Below are positions 26,572 to 35,157 of a stretch of DNA of 64,000 nt, piece after piece. Made by a program: the position numbers and the translations under genes. The notes under the pieces are model-generated. The model had not been told where the DNA came from and did no database searches. It saw nothing but the letters and a program-made list of their open reading frames with translations. How positions within the stretch are numbered: the first letter of the stretch is position 1; each line of letters starts with the position of its first letter. Origin of the DNA: Agromyces cavernae (GTDB lineage Bacteria > Actinomycetota > Actinomycetes > Actinomycetales > Microbacteriaceae); contig NZ_JAJNMP010000001.1 in the NCBI RefSeq assembly GCF_021044935.1, forward strand, positions 1,223,732 to 1,287,731, written 5' to 3'.

Positions 26572-27725
26572 ACCCGTGCCTTCCCGATCGCGGCGCGCAG
26601 CGCCTCGGCCTGTGCCTCGGGGGTGACATCCCCGATCCATGCTCCCATCGCGGCCTCCGAGCCCGCGAGGAACTTCAGCTTGTCGGCGGCCCGTCGCGGG
26701 CTCGTGAGCGCCAGCATGAGGCGCACCTCGTCGCGCCGATCGTTCACCGGCGCCTGGTGCCAGGCCGCGATGTACGGCGTCGGGGTGTCGTAGAGCAGGT
26801 CGATGCCGCGCAGCAGCTTGAGGTACAGCGATGCGAGCTCGTCGCGTTCGGCGAGCGTCGTGGCGGCGAGGTCGGGCACGTGCCGGTGAGGGAGCAGGTG
26901 CACCTCGATCGGCCACCGCGCGGCGAACGGCACGAACGCAGTCCAGTGCTCGCCCGTGAGCAGCACCCGCGGGCCGCTGCGTTCGCGCTCGACGAGATCG
27001 GCGAAGAGGCCTGGACCGTACGCGTCGATCGAGGCGAGCAGTCGCTCGGTGCGCGGCGTCACATAGGGGTAGGCGTAGATCTGCCCGTGCGGGTGGCCCA
27101 GGGTCACGCCGATCTCACGGCCCCGATTCTCGAACGGGAACACCTGCTCGACGCCCGGCAGCGCCGACAGTGCGGCCGTGCGGTGCGCCCATGCCTCGAT
27201 CACGGTGCGTGCCCGCGAGACGGTCTGCGTGCCGAATGAGCCCTCGTGCTCGGGGCTGAAGCACACCACCTCGCAGCGACCCACCGACGTATGGGTGCGC
27301 TCGAGCCCGACCTCGCGCAGCGACGCGAGCGCGCTCGGCGTGCCGGGCTCGGCGAGCGAGGGCCCGAACGACGGCGACCGGTTCTCGAAGACGGCGACGT
27401 CGTATTCGCTCGGGATCTCGGAGGGGTTGTCAGGCGTCTGCGGCGCGAGCGGGTCGAGGTTCGCGGGCGGCAGCATGACGCGGTTCTGCCGTGCCGCCGC
27501 GATCGAGACCCACTCGCCGGTCAGCGGATCCTGCCGCATCTCGGCCGTCGGCGGGCGCGCTTCGAGCGTTCGCGCGTCGATCGCGTGCTCGCCGGTGAGG
27601 GTGGTGTCGGCGTCGTCGAAGTAGATGAGCTCGCGCCCGTCGGCGAGGGTCGTCGGGCGCACCGCGATGCGAGGGTCGAATTCGAGCGCGGATGTCCCCG
27701 CAGCGGCCTCGGTCGTGTCGTTCAC
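26568..27725 (-). CDS. galT: Galactose-1-phosphate uridylyltransferase
   Basis: A 385-aa HIT-superfamily enzyme exchanging UMP between UDP-glucose and galactose 1-phosphate. The catalytic HPH is in GHPHGQIYAYPYV, and FENRGREIGVTLG and LLPHRHVPDLA are typical. GTG 27725 was chosen because it puts the two operator-like repeats outside the gene; the open frame runs on upstream through the divergent regulator region. First gene of the galTK operon. Confidence 0.95.
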   Translation of the reverse strand: MNDTTEAAAGTSALEFDPRIAVRPTTLADGRELIYFDDADTTLTGEHAIDARTLEARPPTAEMRQDPLTGEWVSIAAARQNRVMLPPANLDPLAPQTPDNPSEIPSEYDVAVFENRSPSFGPSLAEPGTPSALASLREVGLERTHTSVGRCEVVCFSPEHEGSFGTQTVSRARTVIEAWAHRTAALSALPGVEQVFPFENRGREIGVTLGHPHGQIYAYPYVTPRTERLLASIDAYGPGLFADLVERERSGPRVLLTGEHWTAFVPFAARWPIEVHLLPHRHVPDLAATTLAERDELASLYLKLLRGIDLLYDTPTPYIAAWHQAPVNDRRDEVRLMLALTSPRRAADKLKFLAGSEAAMGAWIGDVTPEAQAEALRAAIGKARV

Positions 27726-27744
27726 GTCGCACACGATACGCGAC

Positions 27745-27780
27745 TTTCGTTTTGCAAACAAATGAGTTTCGTATTGCAAA
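27745..27780. promoter_or_regulatory. Tandem operator-like repeats between galT and the DeoR gene
   Basis: TTTCGTTTTGCAAA (27745-27758) and TTTCGTATTGCAAA (27767-27780) match at 13 of 14 bases and are 22 bp apart start to start, about two helical turns, in the 83-bp divergent region. Such direct repeats are typical of DeoR/GlpR binding. They probably let the adjacent regulator control both galTK and its own operon. Confidence 0.75.
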
Positions 27781-27808
27781 GCTCGGGCCGAGGGGCGATC
27801 ATGGCGAT

Positions 27809-28630
27809 GTGACCGACACCGAGCCGACGACCCCGCAGCACGACGCACCTCGACGGCGCGAACTCGCCCTCGCCCTCGTCGCCGAACGCGGTTTCGTGCG
27901 GGTCACCGAGCTGAGCCGGGCGTTCGGGGTCACCACCGTCACGGCGCGCGCCGACCTCGACGCGCTCGAACGCCAGGGCGGCATCCGCCGGGTCCACGGG
28001 GGTGCCGTGCCCGCGACATCCGTCGTCGGCGCCGATCGGCCCGAGCGGGAGCCGAGCTTCGAGGAGGCGCTCGAGGCGTCGGTCGAGCCGAAGCGGCGCA
28101 TCGGCGAGCACGTCGCCTCACTCGTGAAGAGCGGACAGAGTCTGATCCTCGACGTCGGCACGACGACGCTGCAGGTCGCCAGGGCGCTGCGCCGCCGCGA
28201 CGACCTCGCCGATCTCGTGATCTTCACGAACGGCCTGTCGATCGCCCTCGAACTGGAGCCCGAGATCCCGCGCTTCCAGGTCGTGGTCACCGGCGGCACC
28301 CTGCGGCCGCGCCAGCACTCGCTCGTCGACCCGCTCGCCGCGTCGATGCTGCGCGACGTGCATGTCGACCTCGCGGTCATCGGCTGCAATGGCGTCGATC
28401 CCGCGCACGGGGTGACCAACGCGAACCTGCCCGAAGCCGCCGTGAAGTCGCTCATGCTGCAGCGCGCGGCGCGGGCCCTCGTCGTCGCCGACGGCACGAA
28501 GATCGGCGAGGTGCACCTGGGACGAGTCGCCCCGGTCGACGCGTTCGACGCCCTCGTGACCGACGCCTCCGCGCCGCGGGCGATCGTCGCCGAGCTCGAG
28601 GACGTCGGGCTCGCGGTGACGTGCGCCTGA
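27809..28630 (+). CDS. DeoR-family regulator of the galactose cluster
   Basis: A 273-aa DeoR/GlpR repressor. The N-terminal winged helix holds VRVTELSRAFGVTTVTARADLDALERQG; the sensor domain has ILDVGTTTLQVARAL and LAVIGCNGVDP. GTG 27809 is in the frame that gives the usual family N-terminus. It is divergent from galTK and 17 bp ahead of galM, so local control of galactose use is very likely. It is clearly distinct from the DeoR protein of the amino-sugar operon. Confidence 0.92.
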   Translation: MTDTEPTTPQHDAPRRRELALALVAERGFVRVTELSRAFGVTTVTARADLDALERQGGIRRVHGGAVPATSVVGADRPEREPSFEEALEASVEPKRRIGEHVASLVKSGQSLILDVGTTTLQVARALRRRDDLADLVIFTNGLSIALELEPEIPRFQVVVTGGTLRPRQHSLVDPLAASMLRDVHVDLAVIGCNGVDPAHGVTNANLPEAAVKSLMLQRAARALVVADGTKIGEVHLGRVAPVDAFDALVTDASAPRAIVAELEDVGLAVTCA

Positions 28631-28647
28631 GACCCTAGAGTGGAGGG

Positions 28648-29580
28648 ATGAGCGCACCCACGGGCGAGCAGTTCGTCCTCGAGACGTCGACCGCCAGCGG
28701 AGACATCCAGGCGACCATCACCGCCGTCGCGGCCGGCATCCGCACCCTCAGCATCAACGGCATCGACCTCGTGCCGCCGTACGCCGAAGACCAGTCGCCT
28801 CCGTCGGGCGCCGGCATCGTGCTCGTGCCATGGCCCAACCGCATCCGCGACGGCCGGTGGAGCCACGACGGCGTCGACCACCAACTCGCCATCAGTGAGC
28901 CCAAGCACAACAATGCCATCCACGGGCTGCTGCGGTACACCGAATACACGGCCATCTCGCGCGAGCGGGACTCGGTCACCCTCTCGGCACGCATCTACCC
29001 TCAGCTCGGTTACCCGTTCCTGCTCGGCACGGCCGTGCACTACGAGCTCGTCGCCGACGGACTGCGGGTCACGCATTTCGTCGAGAACCTCGGCGCCGAA
29101 CCGGCCCCCGTCGCGATCGGCACGCACCCGTTCCTCAAGATCGGCGGCGTCCCCACGGCAGATCTCACCCTGCGCCTCGACGCGGCGAGCCACATCGAGG
29201 TCGACGACCGACTGCTGCCGACCGGCGAGGTGCCGGTCGACGGTACCGAGTGGGACTTCCGCGAAGGTCGCCGTGTGGGCGACGTCTCGCTCGACGACGC
29301 GTTCGGCGAGCTCTCAGGCGACGAGGGCCGGGTCGAGCACACGCTCACCGCGCCCGATGGGCGCAGTGTCTCGGTCTGGGCCGACGACGAGTTCGGGTAC
29401 GTGCAGGTCTACACCACGCGCACGTTCCCCGGTGAGGACGGCGACGTGGCGATCGCGATCGAGCCGATGACCGCACCGGCCGAGGCGTTCAACTCCGAGC
29501 GCGGCCTGCGCTGGCTCGGCCCGGGCGAGGAGTGGGAGCTGAGCTGGGGCATCCGCTTCGAAGGATTCAGCGCCGACTGA
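28648..29580 (+). CDS. galM: Aldose 1-epimerase (galactose mutarotase)
   Basis: A 310-aa GalM-family protein that interconverts alpha and beta anomers before GalK. Residue landmarks are LVPWPNRIRDGRW, HNAIHGLLR-like KHNNAIHGLLRYTEY (catalytic His), AIGTHPFLKIGG and the final acidic region with IAIEPMTAPAEAFN (catalytic Glu). gaggg precedes ATG 28648. It completes a Leloir set with galT and galK; no galE is in the window. Confidence 0.93.
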   Translation: MSAPTGEQFVLETSTASGDIQATITAVAAGIRTLSINGIDLVPPYAEDQSPPSGAGIVLVPWPNRIRDGRWSHDGVDHQLAISEPKHNNAIHGLLRYTEYTAISRERDSVTLSARIYPQLGYPFLLGTAVHYELVADGLRVTHFVENLGAEPAPVAIGTHPFLKIGGVPTADLTLRLDAASHIEVDDRLLPTGEVPVDGTEWDFREGRRVGDVSLDDAFGELSGDEGRVEHTLTAPDGRSVSVWADDEFGYVQVYTTRTFPGEDGDVAIAIEPMTAPAEAFNSERGLRWLGPGEEWELSWGIRFEGFSAD

Positions 29581-29622
29581 CGTCGTCCATTCCGCTCATC
29601 GCGGCGCGGTGAGCCGGGGCGC

Positions 29623-30798
29623 TCAGCGCACGCACGACCCCGAGCCGACGGGCGTGTCGAGCGTCGGCGCCGCATCGGCGAGCGGCGTCAGCGTCGAGAC
29701 CGGGATCGCGAACCCGACGAGGTCCGACGTGTCGGAACGCGCGAACACGACGCCGCCGACTTCGCCGTCCTGGGTGAGCACCGGCCCGCCCGAGTTGCCG
29801 TGGTCCACATCGGCCGAGATGGTGACGACCTCGCGGGTCGACGTCGTGCCGTCGGTCACGATCGTGAGCGGCCCGCTGGCCGCGACACGGCCCGGCCGCA
29901 GCTCGAACGGGCCGCCGAACGGGTAGCCCGCGACGGCCACGTCGTCGCCCATCGCGGGCTCGTCGATCGCGAGCGGCGGGGTCGCGAGTCCGTCGACGGC
30001 GATGAGCGCGAGGTCGTTGTCGGGATCGAACGCGACGACGCGCCCCGGGAGCGCCGGCTGGCCGGGCGCCTCGACGATGGGTTCGCTGACGCCGGCCACG
30101 ACGTGCGCGTTGGTGACCACGCGATCGGATGCCACGACGAAGCCGCTGCCCGAGAGGTTGCTGCCGCACTCGAAGGCGTTGCCGGTGATGCGCACGACCG
30201 ACCGCGAGGCCTCAGCGAGCACCGCGCTGTCGACGGCGCCGGTCGGCGCCTCGCCGGCGATGGGCGGTGCGTCGAGCACATCGACGAGCCAGGGGATCGC
30301 CTCGCCGAGCGCGGCCGTTCGCAGCTGTGCGAGCAGTGACCGCGTGGGTGCCGGGGTGACCGTGTCGAGGGTCTGCAGCACGCGCGAACCCGCGACGGCG
30401 GGGGAGAGCACGGGCACGCCCATCGCCGAGACGCCGGAGGCGACGAGCGCCACGACGAACGCGGTGACGAGCAGGTTGCCGATGGCGCCGAGCACGCGGT
30501 CGAACATGCCGAGCTTCGCGGCCCGCGCCCCGCTGCGCAGCGCGTGCCCGATGATCGCGCCGAGCCATGCGCCGAGCCCGAGCAGCACGAGTGCCGAGGC
30601 GATCGCGGCGGGCGCCCGCCACTCGGGCCAGGGCACGAGTGAGGCGACCCACGGCATCACGAAGTATGAGGCGATGGCGCCGGCGACGAGTCCGACGAGC
30701 CCTGCGGCGGTGCGCAGCAGCCCGGATCGCCACCCGTTGACGACCGCGCCGATGAAGACGAGCACGAGCACGACGTCGAGCACGATGCTCCAGCCCAT
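29623..30798 (-). CDS. MarP-like membrane serine protease (CvpA + trypsin domains)
   Basis: A 391-aa protein. Residues 1-125 form about four helices of the CvpA (colicin V production) type; the rest is an extracytoplasmic trypsin-like domain with catalytic His222 (TNAHVV), Asp252 (DNDLALI) and Ser326 (GNSGGPV). Cys191 and Cys389 could form a disulfide. In Mycobacterium tuberculosis, MarP of this architecture is needed for acid resistance; the same role here is inference. GGAG 6 nt upstream favours ATG 30798 over ATG 30810. Confidence 0.9.
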   Translation of the reverse strand: MGWSIVLDVVLVLVFIGAVVNGWRSGLLRTAAGLVGLVAGAIASYFVMPWVASLVPWPEWRAPAAIASALVLLGLGAWLGAIIGHALRSGARAAKLGMFDRVLGAIGNLLVTAFVVALVASGVSAMGVPVLSPAVAGSRVLQTLDTVTPAPTRSLLAQLRTAALGEAIPWLVDVLDAPPIAGEAPTGAVDSAVLAEASRSVVRITGNAFECGSNLSGSGFVVASDRVVTNAHVVAGVSEPIVEAPGQPALPGRVVAFDPDNDLALIAVDGLATPPLAIDEPAMGDDVAVAGYPFGGPFELRPGRVAASGPLTIVTDGTTSTREVVTISADVDHGNSGGPVLTQDGEVGGVVFARSDTSDLVGFAIPVSTLTPLADAAPTLDTPVGSGSCVR

Positions 30799-30874
30799 CA
30801 GCGGCTCCATTCGGGATCGGTCGGCGGGGGAACTCCCAGCCTGCGGCATCCGACTCCAAGAGTGCTGAAGACGC

Positions 30875-30911
30875 GCGAACGGCCGCACCGTGAGTCGGTG
30901 CGGCCGTTCGC
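30875..30911 (-). terminator. Terminator hairpin after the fasciclin gene
   Basis: Perfect 16-bp arms (30875-30890 and 30896-30911) around a 5-nt loop, 21 bp past the fasciclin stop on the minus strand and upstream of the MarP-like gene. Confidence 0.8.
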
Positions 30912-30931
30912 GGGTCGCGCCCGCCGTGCTC

Positions 30932-31597
30932 CTACATCGTGGGCATGAGCACCGAGTCGATGAGGTACACCGTCGCGTTCGCGGTGTGCACGCCGCCGCA
31001 GACGACCGCGGCGTCGTTCACCATGAGCTCGTCGCCCGAGCCCGTGACCTCGACGGTGCCGCCCTGCACCGTCGTCTGCGTGCCGACGACCTCGTCGGGC
31101 GAGAGCTGACCGGGGACCACATGGTAGGTGAGGATCGCCGACAGCGTCTCGGTGTCGGTCTTCAGCGACTCGATCGTTGCGGCGTCGATCTTCGCGAACG
31201 CCTCGTCGACGGGCGCGAACACCGTGAACTCGTCGCCGTTCAGCGTGTCGACGAGGTCGACTTCGGGGTTCAGTTGGCCCGACACCGCGGCCACGAGGGT
31301 CGTCAGCAACGGGTTGTTCGAGGCGGCGACGGCGACCGGGTCGGTCGACATGCCGACGACCGAGCCGGGACCATCGGGCACAGCCTCGGCGTAGGCGGCG
31401 CATCCGGGGCCGACGAGGTCGGCGGCGGGGTCGGCCTCCATGGCCTCCTCGGTCGGCGTCGCCTCCTCCGACATCGTGGGTTCCTCGTCCGCGGTCGAGC
31501 CGCCCGGCGAGCTGCAGCCGGCGAGGCCGAGCATCGCGGCAGCGGCGATCGAGAAGACGGCGAGGGCGGTGCGGGTGCTGCGTGCGGTGGATCGCAT
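30932..31597 (-). CDS. Fasciclin-domain lipoprotein (MPT83/MPB70-like)
   Basis: A 221-aa secreted lipoprotein: basic start, hydrophobic segment, lipobox LAGC (Cys near residue 28), an acidic Thr/Glu linker, then one fasciclin (FAS1) domain of about 135 aa with [15 protein letters not shown] and the closing [10 protein letters not shown]. Extra cysteines (GPGCAAYAE and VVCGGV) may pair, as in MPT70/MPT83. aaggag precedes ATG 31597. It is divergent from dipZ and near sigK-rskA, which is the gene set of the mycobacterial SigK regulon. Confidence 0.92.
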   Translation of the reverse strand: MRSTARSTRTALAVFSIAAAAMLGLAGCSSPGGSTADEEPTMSEEATPTEEAMEADPAADLVGPGCAAYAEAVPDGPGSVVGMSTDPVAVAASNNPLLTTLVAAVSGQLNPEVDLVDTLNGDEFTVFAPVDEAFAKIDAATIESLKTDTETLSAILTYHVVPGQLSPDEVVGTQTTVQGGTVEVTGSGDELMVNDAAVVCGGVHTANATVYLIDSVLMPTM

Positions 31598-31813
31598 CGT
31601 GTGCTCCTTCGTTGGTGCCGGCCTCCGTACGGGGCCGATGCGTGGGGTTCGGTGCGGTGCGCAGATCGGATTGGAATCACCGAGGTCGAGTGGAACCGCG
31701 GTCGTGCGCAGGGACTCGGCCGGCATCGAGCGTGGCGCATCCAACGCGCATCCCGACCAATCGATTCGGGTGAGCGCTTCGAATCACTCGGCGACCCGAG
31801 AAAGCAGGACCCC

Positions 31814-33526
31814 GTGATCACGCTCGCCCTCATCGGCCTCCTCGGCGGCCTCATCACCGGCATCTCGCCGTGCATCCTCCCCGTGCTGCCCGTGATCTTC
31901 CTGTCGGGCGGTACGCAGAGCGCGAGAGGCACGGCGGATGCCCCGCTCGCGGGCCGCTGGCGCCCCTACCTGGTGATCGCGGGGCTGGTGGTGAGCTTCA
32001 GCCTGTTCACGCTCGTCGGCTCGCTCATCCTCGGCCTGCTCGGCCTGCCGCAGGACGTGCTCCGGTGGGCCGGCATCGTCGTCCTCGTCCTGATCGGGGT
32101 CGGCCTCATCGTGCCGCGCGTCGAGGAGTTGCTCGAGAAGCCGTTCTCGTGGATCCCGCGCAAGGACGTGGGCACCGAACGCGGCGGCTTCCCGCTCGGC
32201 TTCGCGCTCGGCGCGGTGTACGTTCCGTGCGCCGGGCCCGTGCTCGCGGCGATCACGGTCGCCGGATCGACGGGGCGCATCGGCGTCGAGACCGTCGTGC
32301 TGACGCTCTCGTTCGCCGTCGGTGCGGCCCTGCCGCTGCTCGTGTTCGCGCTCGCGGGGCGGCGGGTCGCCGAGCGCGTGAAGGCGTTCCGCACCCACCA
32401 GCGAGGTATCCGCATCACCGGCGGCGTGGTGATGATCGCCCTCGCCGTGGGTCTCGTGTTCAACCTGCCGCAGCTGCTGCAGCGTCTCGTGCCCGACTAC
32501 ACGAGCGCGTTCCAACGCGAGCTCGCCGACTCGGAGGAGGTCACCCGTGCGCTCGACCTCGGCGGCCTCGTGAACGACGAGAACGCCGAGCTCGACGAGT
32601 GCACGAACGGTGCGTCCGAGTTGGAGTCCTGCGGCACCGCGCCCACGATCCGGGGCATCGAGCAGTGGTTCAACACCGACGACGGGGCATCCGTCGACCT
32701 CGCGGACCTTCGCGGCCGGGTCGTGCTCATCGACTTCTGGGCATACTCGTGCATCAACTGCCAGCGCTCGATCCCCCACGTGGTCGCGTGGGACGACGCC
32801 TATCGCGAGGCCGGCCTCTCGGTCGTCGGCATCCACTCGCCCGAGTACGCGTTCGAGAAGGAGCCGCGCAACGTCGAGGCGGGCATCCGCTCGTTCGGCA
32901 TCGAGTACCCCGTCGGGCTCGACAACTCGCTCTCGACCTGGACGAACTACCGCAACCGCTACTGGCCGGCGCACTACCTGATCGACGCCGAGGGCACGGT
33001 GCGGCACATCTCGTTCGGGGAGGGCAACTACGCGGCGACCGAGCAGCTGATCCGCGAGCTGCTCGAGGATGCCGACGCGGGCGTCGTGCTGCCTGCTGCG
33101 ACCGAACAGCGCGACGAAACCCCCGAAGCCGGTTCGACCACGCGCGAGACGTTCCTCGGCACCACCAAGCAGGTGAATTTCGCGGGCGGCGAGCCCTACC
33201 GCCGGGCGACCACCGCGTTCGAGTTCCCGGCTGAGCTGCCGCGCGACACGTTCGCGCTCGACGGCGACTGGGCGCTCGACACGCAGTCGATCACGCCGGG
33301 GGCGCCCGGCGCGAGGGTGCGACTCTCGTACACCGGCAGCGAGGTGCGCCTCGTGCTCGGCGGCAGCGGCACCGTCGTCGTCGACGACGGCCGCGAGGCC
33401 CGCGAGATCGAGGTCGGCGGCGTGCCGCGTTCGTATCGCCTCGTGAAGACGGATGCCCCGGCGTCGGGCATGCTCACCGTCACCATGTCGACCGGGGTCG
33501 ACGCCTACTCCTTCACGTTCGGATGA
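31814..33526 (+). CDS. dipZ: DipZ-like CcdA-thioredoxin fusion protein
   Basis: A 570-aa membrane protein. Residues 1-220 are a CcdA-type six-helix electron carrier with its two membrane cysteines (Cys20 in ISPC, Cys139 in YVPCAG). After a linker with extra cysteines, residues 285-425 are a TlpA-like thioredoxin domain with active site CINC (Cys313/Cys316). The C-terminal 120 residues are a beta-rich, carbohydrate-binding-like domain as in M. tuberculosis DipZ. It would carry reducing power across the membrane to exported proteins. Start is GTG 31814. Confidence 0.92.
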   Translation: MITLALIGLLGGLITGISPCILPVLPVIFLSGGTQSARGTADAPLAGRWRPYLVIAGLVVSFSLFTLVGSLILGLLGLPQDVLRWAGIVVLVLIGVGLIVPRVEELLEKPFSWIPRKDVGTERGGFPLGFALGAVYVPCAGPVLAAITVAGSTGRIGVETVVLTLSFAVGAALPLLVFALAGRRVAERVKAFRTHQRGIRITGGVVMIALAVGLVFNLPQLLQRLVPDYTSAFQRELADSEEVTRALDLGGLVNDENAELDECTNGASELESCGTAPTIRGIEQWFNTDDGASVDLADLRGRVVLIDFWAYSCINCQRSIPHVVAWDDAYREAGLSVVGIHSPEYAFEKEPRNVEAGIRSFGIEYPVGLDNSLSTWTNYRNRYWPAHYLIDAEGTVRHISFGEGNYAATEQLIRELLEDADAGVVLPAATEQRDETPEAGSTTRETFLGTTKQVNFAGGEPYRRATTAFEFPAELPRDTFALDGDWALDTQSITPGAPGARVRLSYTGSEVRLVLGGSGTVVVDDGREAREIEVGGVPRSYRLVKTDAPASGMLTVTMSTGVDAYSFTFG

Positions 33527-33591
33527 TCCATGTCCTCGAATTCCGAAGCGGCGCCGCAGTCGAGGTCTCGGCTCGCGACCGGCGATCTGAC

Positions 33592-34185
33592 ATGCTTGGA
33601 CTCGTGGTCGACGGCAGCGGTGCAGGCGCACCGGCATCAGCGCCGACACCCGACGAACTGCTCGCCCGGGTCGGTGCCGGTGACCGGGAGGCGTTCGCCG
33701 CGCTCTACGACGTCACCGCCCCGCGGGTCTTCGGGCTTGTACGCCGCCTCGTGGTGGATCCGGCGCAGGCCGAGGAGGTGACGCAGGACGTGTACCTCGA
33801 GATCTGGCAGACCGCCCCCCGGTTCGACCCGGCGCGCGGGAGCGCGCTCGCTTGGATGTTCACGCTCGCCCACCGGCGCGCGGTCGACCGCATCCGCGCG
33901 GCGCAGGCCGCCCACGACCGCGACTTGCGCATCGGCGCCCGCGATCTCGATGTCCCGGCCGACACCGTCGCCGAGACCGTCGAGGTGCGCGTCGAGCACG
34001 AACGCGTCCACGAGGCGCTCGCCGACCTCACGCAACTGCAGCGCGAGTGCGTGGCGCTCGCCTACTACGACGGGCTCACGCAGCGCGAGATCGCCGAGCG
34101 CCTCGAGGTTCCGCTGGGTACGGTGAAGACGCGATTGCGCGACGGGATGATCCGACTGAGATCCGCTTTGGGGGTGACGACATGA
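33592..34185 (+). CDS. sigK: ECF sigma factor, SigK type
   Basis: A 197-aa ECF sigma factor. Region 2 contains FAALYDVTAPRVFGLVRRLV, DPAQAEEVTQDVYLEIWQ and the RFDPARGSALAWMFTLAHRRAVDRIR block; region 4 has QRECVALAYYDGLTQREIAE and PLGTVKTRLRDGMIRLR. ATG 33592 matches family length; GTG 33604 is possible. It overlaps its anti-sigma gene by 4 bp and follows dipZ closely, as expected if SigK controls dipZ and the fasciclin gene. Confidence 0.92.
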   Translation: MLGLVVDGSGAGAPASAPTPDELLARVGAGDREAFAALYDVTAPRVFGLVRRLVVDPAQAEEVTQDVYLEIWQTAPRFDPARGSALAWMFTLAHRRAVDRIRAAQAAHDRDLRIGARDLDVPADTVAETVEVRVEHERVHEALADLTQLQRECVALAYYDGLTQREIAERLEVPLGTVKTRLRDGMIRLRSALGVTT

Positions 34186-35054
34186 CCGGGCCGCGAGACG
34201 ACGACCGTGAGCACACGGATGAGCCACGCCCGGCGCGCGAGTTCGCCTCGCTCGAGGCGATGCGCGAGCTCGCCGCGGCGCACGCGCTCGATGCGCTCGA
34301 CACCGACGAGCGCGCGGCATTCGATGCCGCCGCCGAGGAGTCGCCCGAGTTGCGCGCCGAGGCCGACTCCTACGCCGAGTCGGCGGCGGTGCTGGGCGCC
34401 CTCGCCGAGCCCGTCGAACCGCCGTCCGACCTCAAGCAGCGGCTGATGGCACAGCTCGACGGGCTGCCGCAGCAGCAGCCCGCGTCGCAATCGGCCGGGG
34501 GCGAGGCCTCGACCGTCGACTCGTCGGGCATCGCCGAGCCCGCGACATCCGCCGAGCCGATCGATCGCCCGGCCGGCCGGGCGCAGGCCCATGCCCGTCG
34601 CCGATGGTTCGAACGCCCGGGCGCGGTCATCGGCATCGCCGCCGCCGCGATCGTCCTGATCGCGGGCGTGGTCGTCGGCGTCGGATGGCCCGGCCCGAAC
34701 GGCTGGGGCGCACAGCTCGAGATGGCCGCGATCGCGTCCGCGCCCGACGCGCAGTCGCAGACCCACGAGGTTGCGGGCGGGGGCGAGATCACGCTCACCT
34801 CATCGGCCGAGCAGCAGCGCTCGGGCGTGGTCGTCTCGGGCCTGCCCGAGCTCGACGCCGACCAGACCTACGAGCTCTGGTACCTCGATGATTCGGGCGC
34901 CGTCTCGGCCGGCACGTTCGATGTCTCGGGCGACGAGACCTGGCGCGTGCTCGAAGGGTCGTTCACCCCGGGCGTCGCCGTCGGTGTCACCGTCGAACCC
35001 GCCGGCGGTTCGCCGCAACCCACCACCGAACCGATCGTCATCATCCCCACGTAG
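34182..35054 (+). CDS. rskA: Anti-sigma-K factor RskA-like
   Basis: A 290-aa membrane anti-sigma factor. The N-terminal cytoplasmic part (AAAHALDALDTDERAAFDAA) is the sigma-binding ASD fold without the zinc CxxC motif. A Pro/Gln/Ser-rich linker leads to one transmembrane helix (about residues 145-170), and the extracytoplasmic RskA domain includes GLPELDADQTYELWYLDD. Family members hold SigK inactive and are removed by staged proteolysis. ATG 34182 overlaps the sigK stop. Confidence 0.92.
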   Translation: MTGPRDDDREHTDEPRPAREFASLEAMRELAAAHALDALDTDERAAFDAAAEESPELRAEADSYAESAAVLGALAEPVEPPSDLKQRLMAQLDGLPQQQPASQSAGGEASTVDSSGIAEPATSAEPIDRPAGRAQAHARRRWFERPGAVIGIAAAAIVLIAGVVVGVGWPGPNGWGAQLEMAAIASAPDAQSQTHEVAGGGEITLTSSAEQQRSGVVVSGLPELDADQTYELWYLDDSGAVSAGTFDVSGDETWRVLEGSFTPGVAVGVTVEPAGGSPQPTTEPIVIIPT

Positions 35055-35157
35055 TCGACGGTCCACAAACGGATGTCCCGCCCGGGAGGTGCTCGGATAG
35101 GGTCTGAATGCTCGCGGCCGATCTGCCGGGGCACCCTTCACACGACGAGGAGTGACG

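Noticed and set aside
31784..33649. A 621-codon minus-strand frame across dipZ
   Set aside because: Antisense to a DipZ with both membrane cysteines and the CINC site; composition is that of a shadow.
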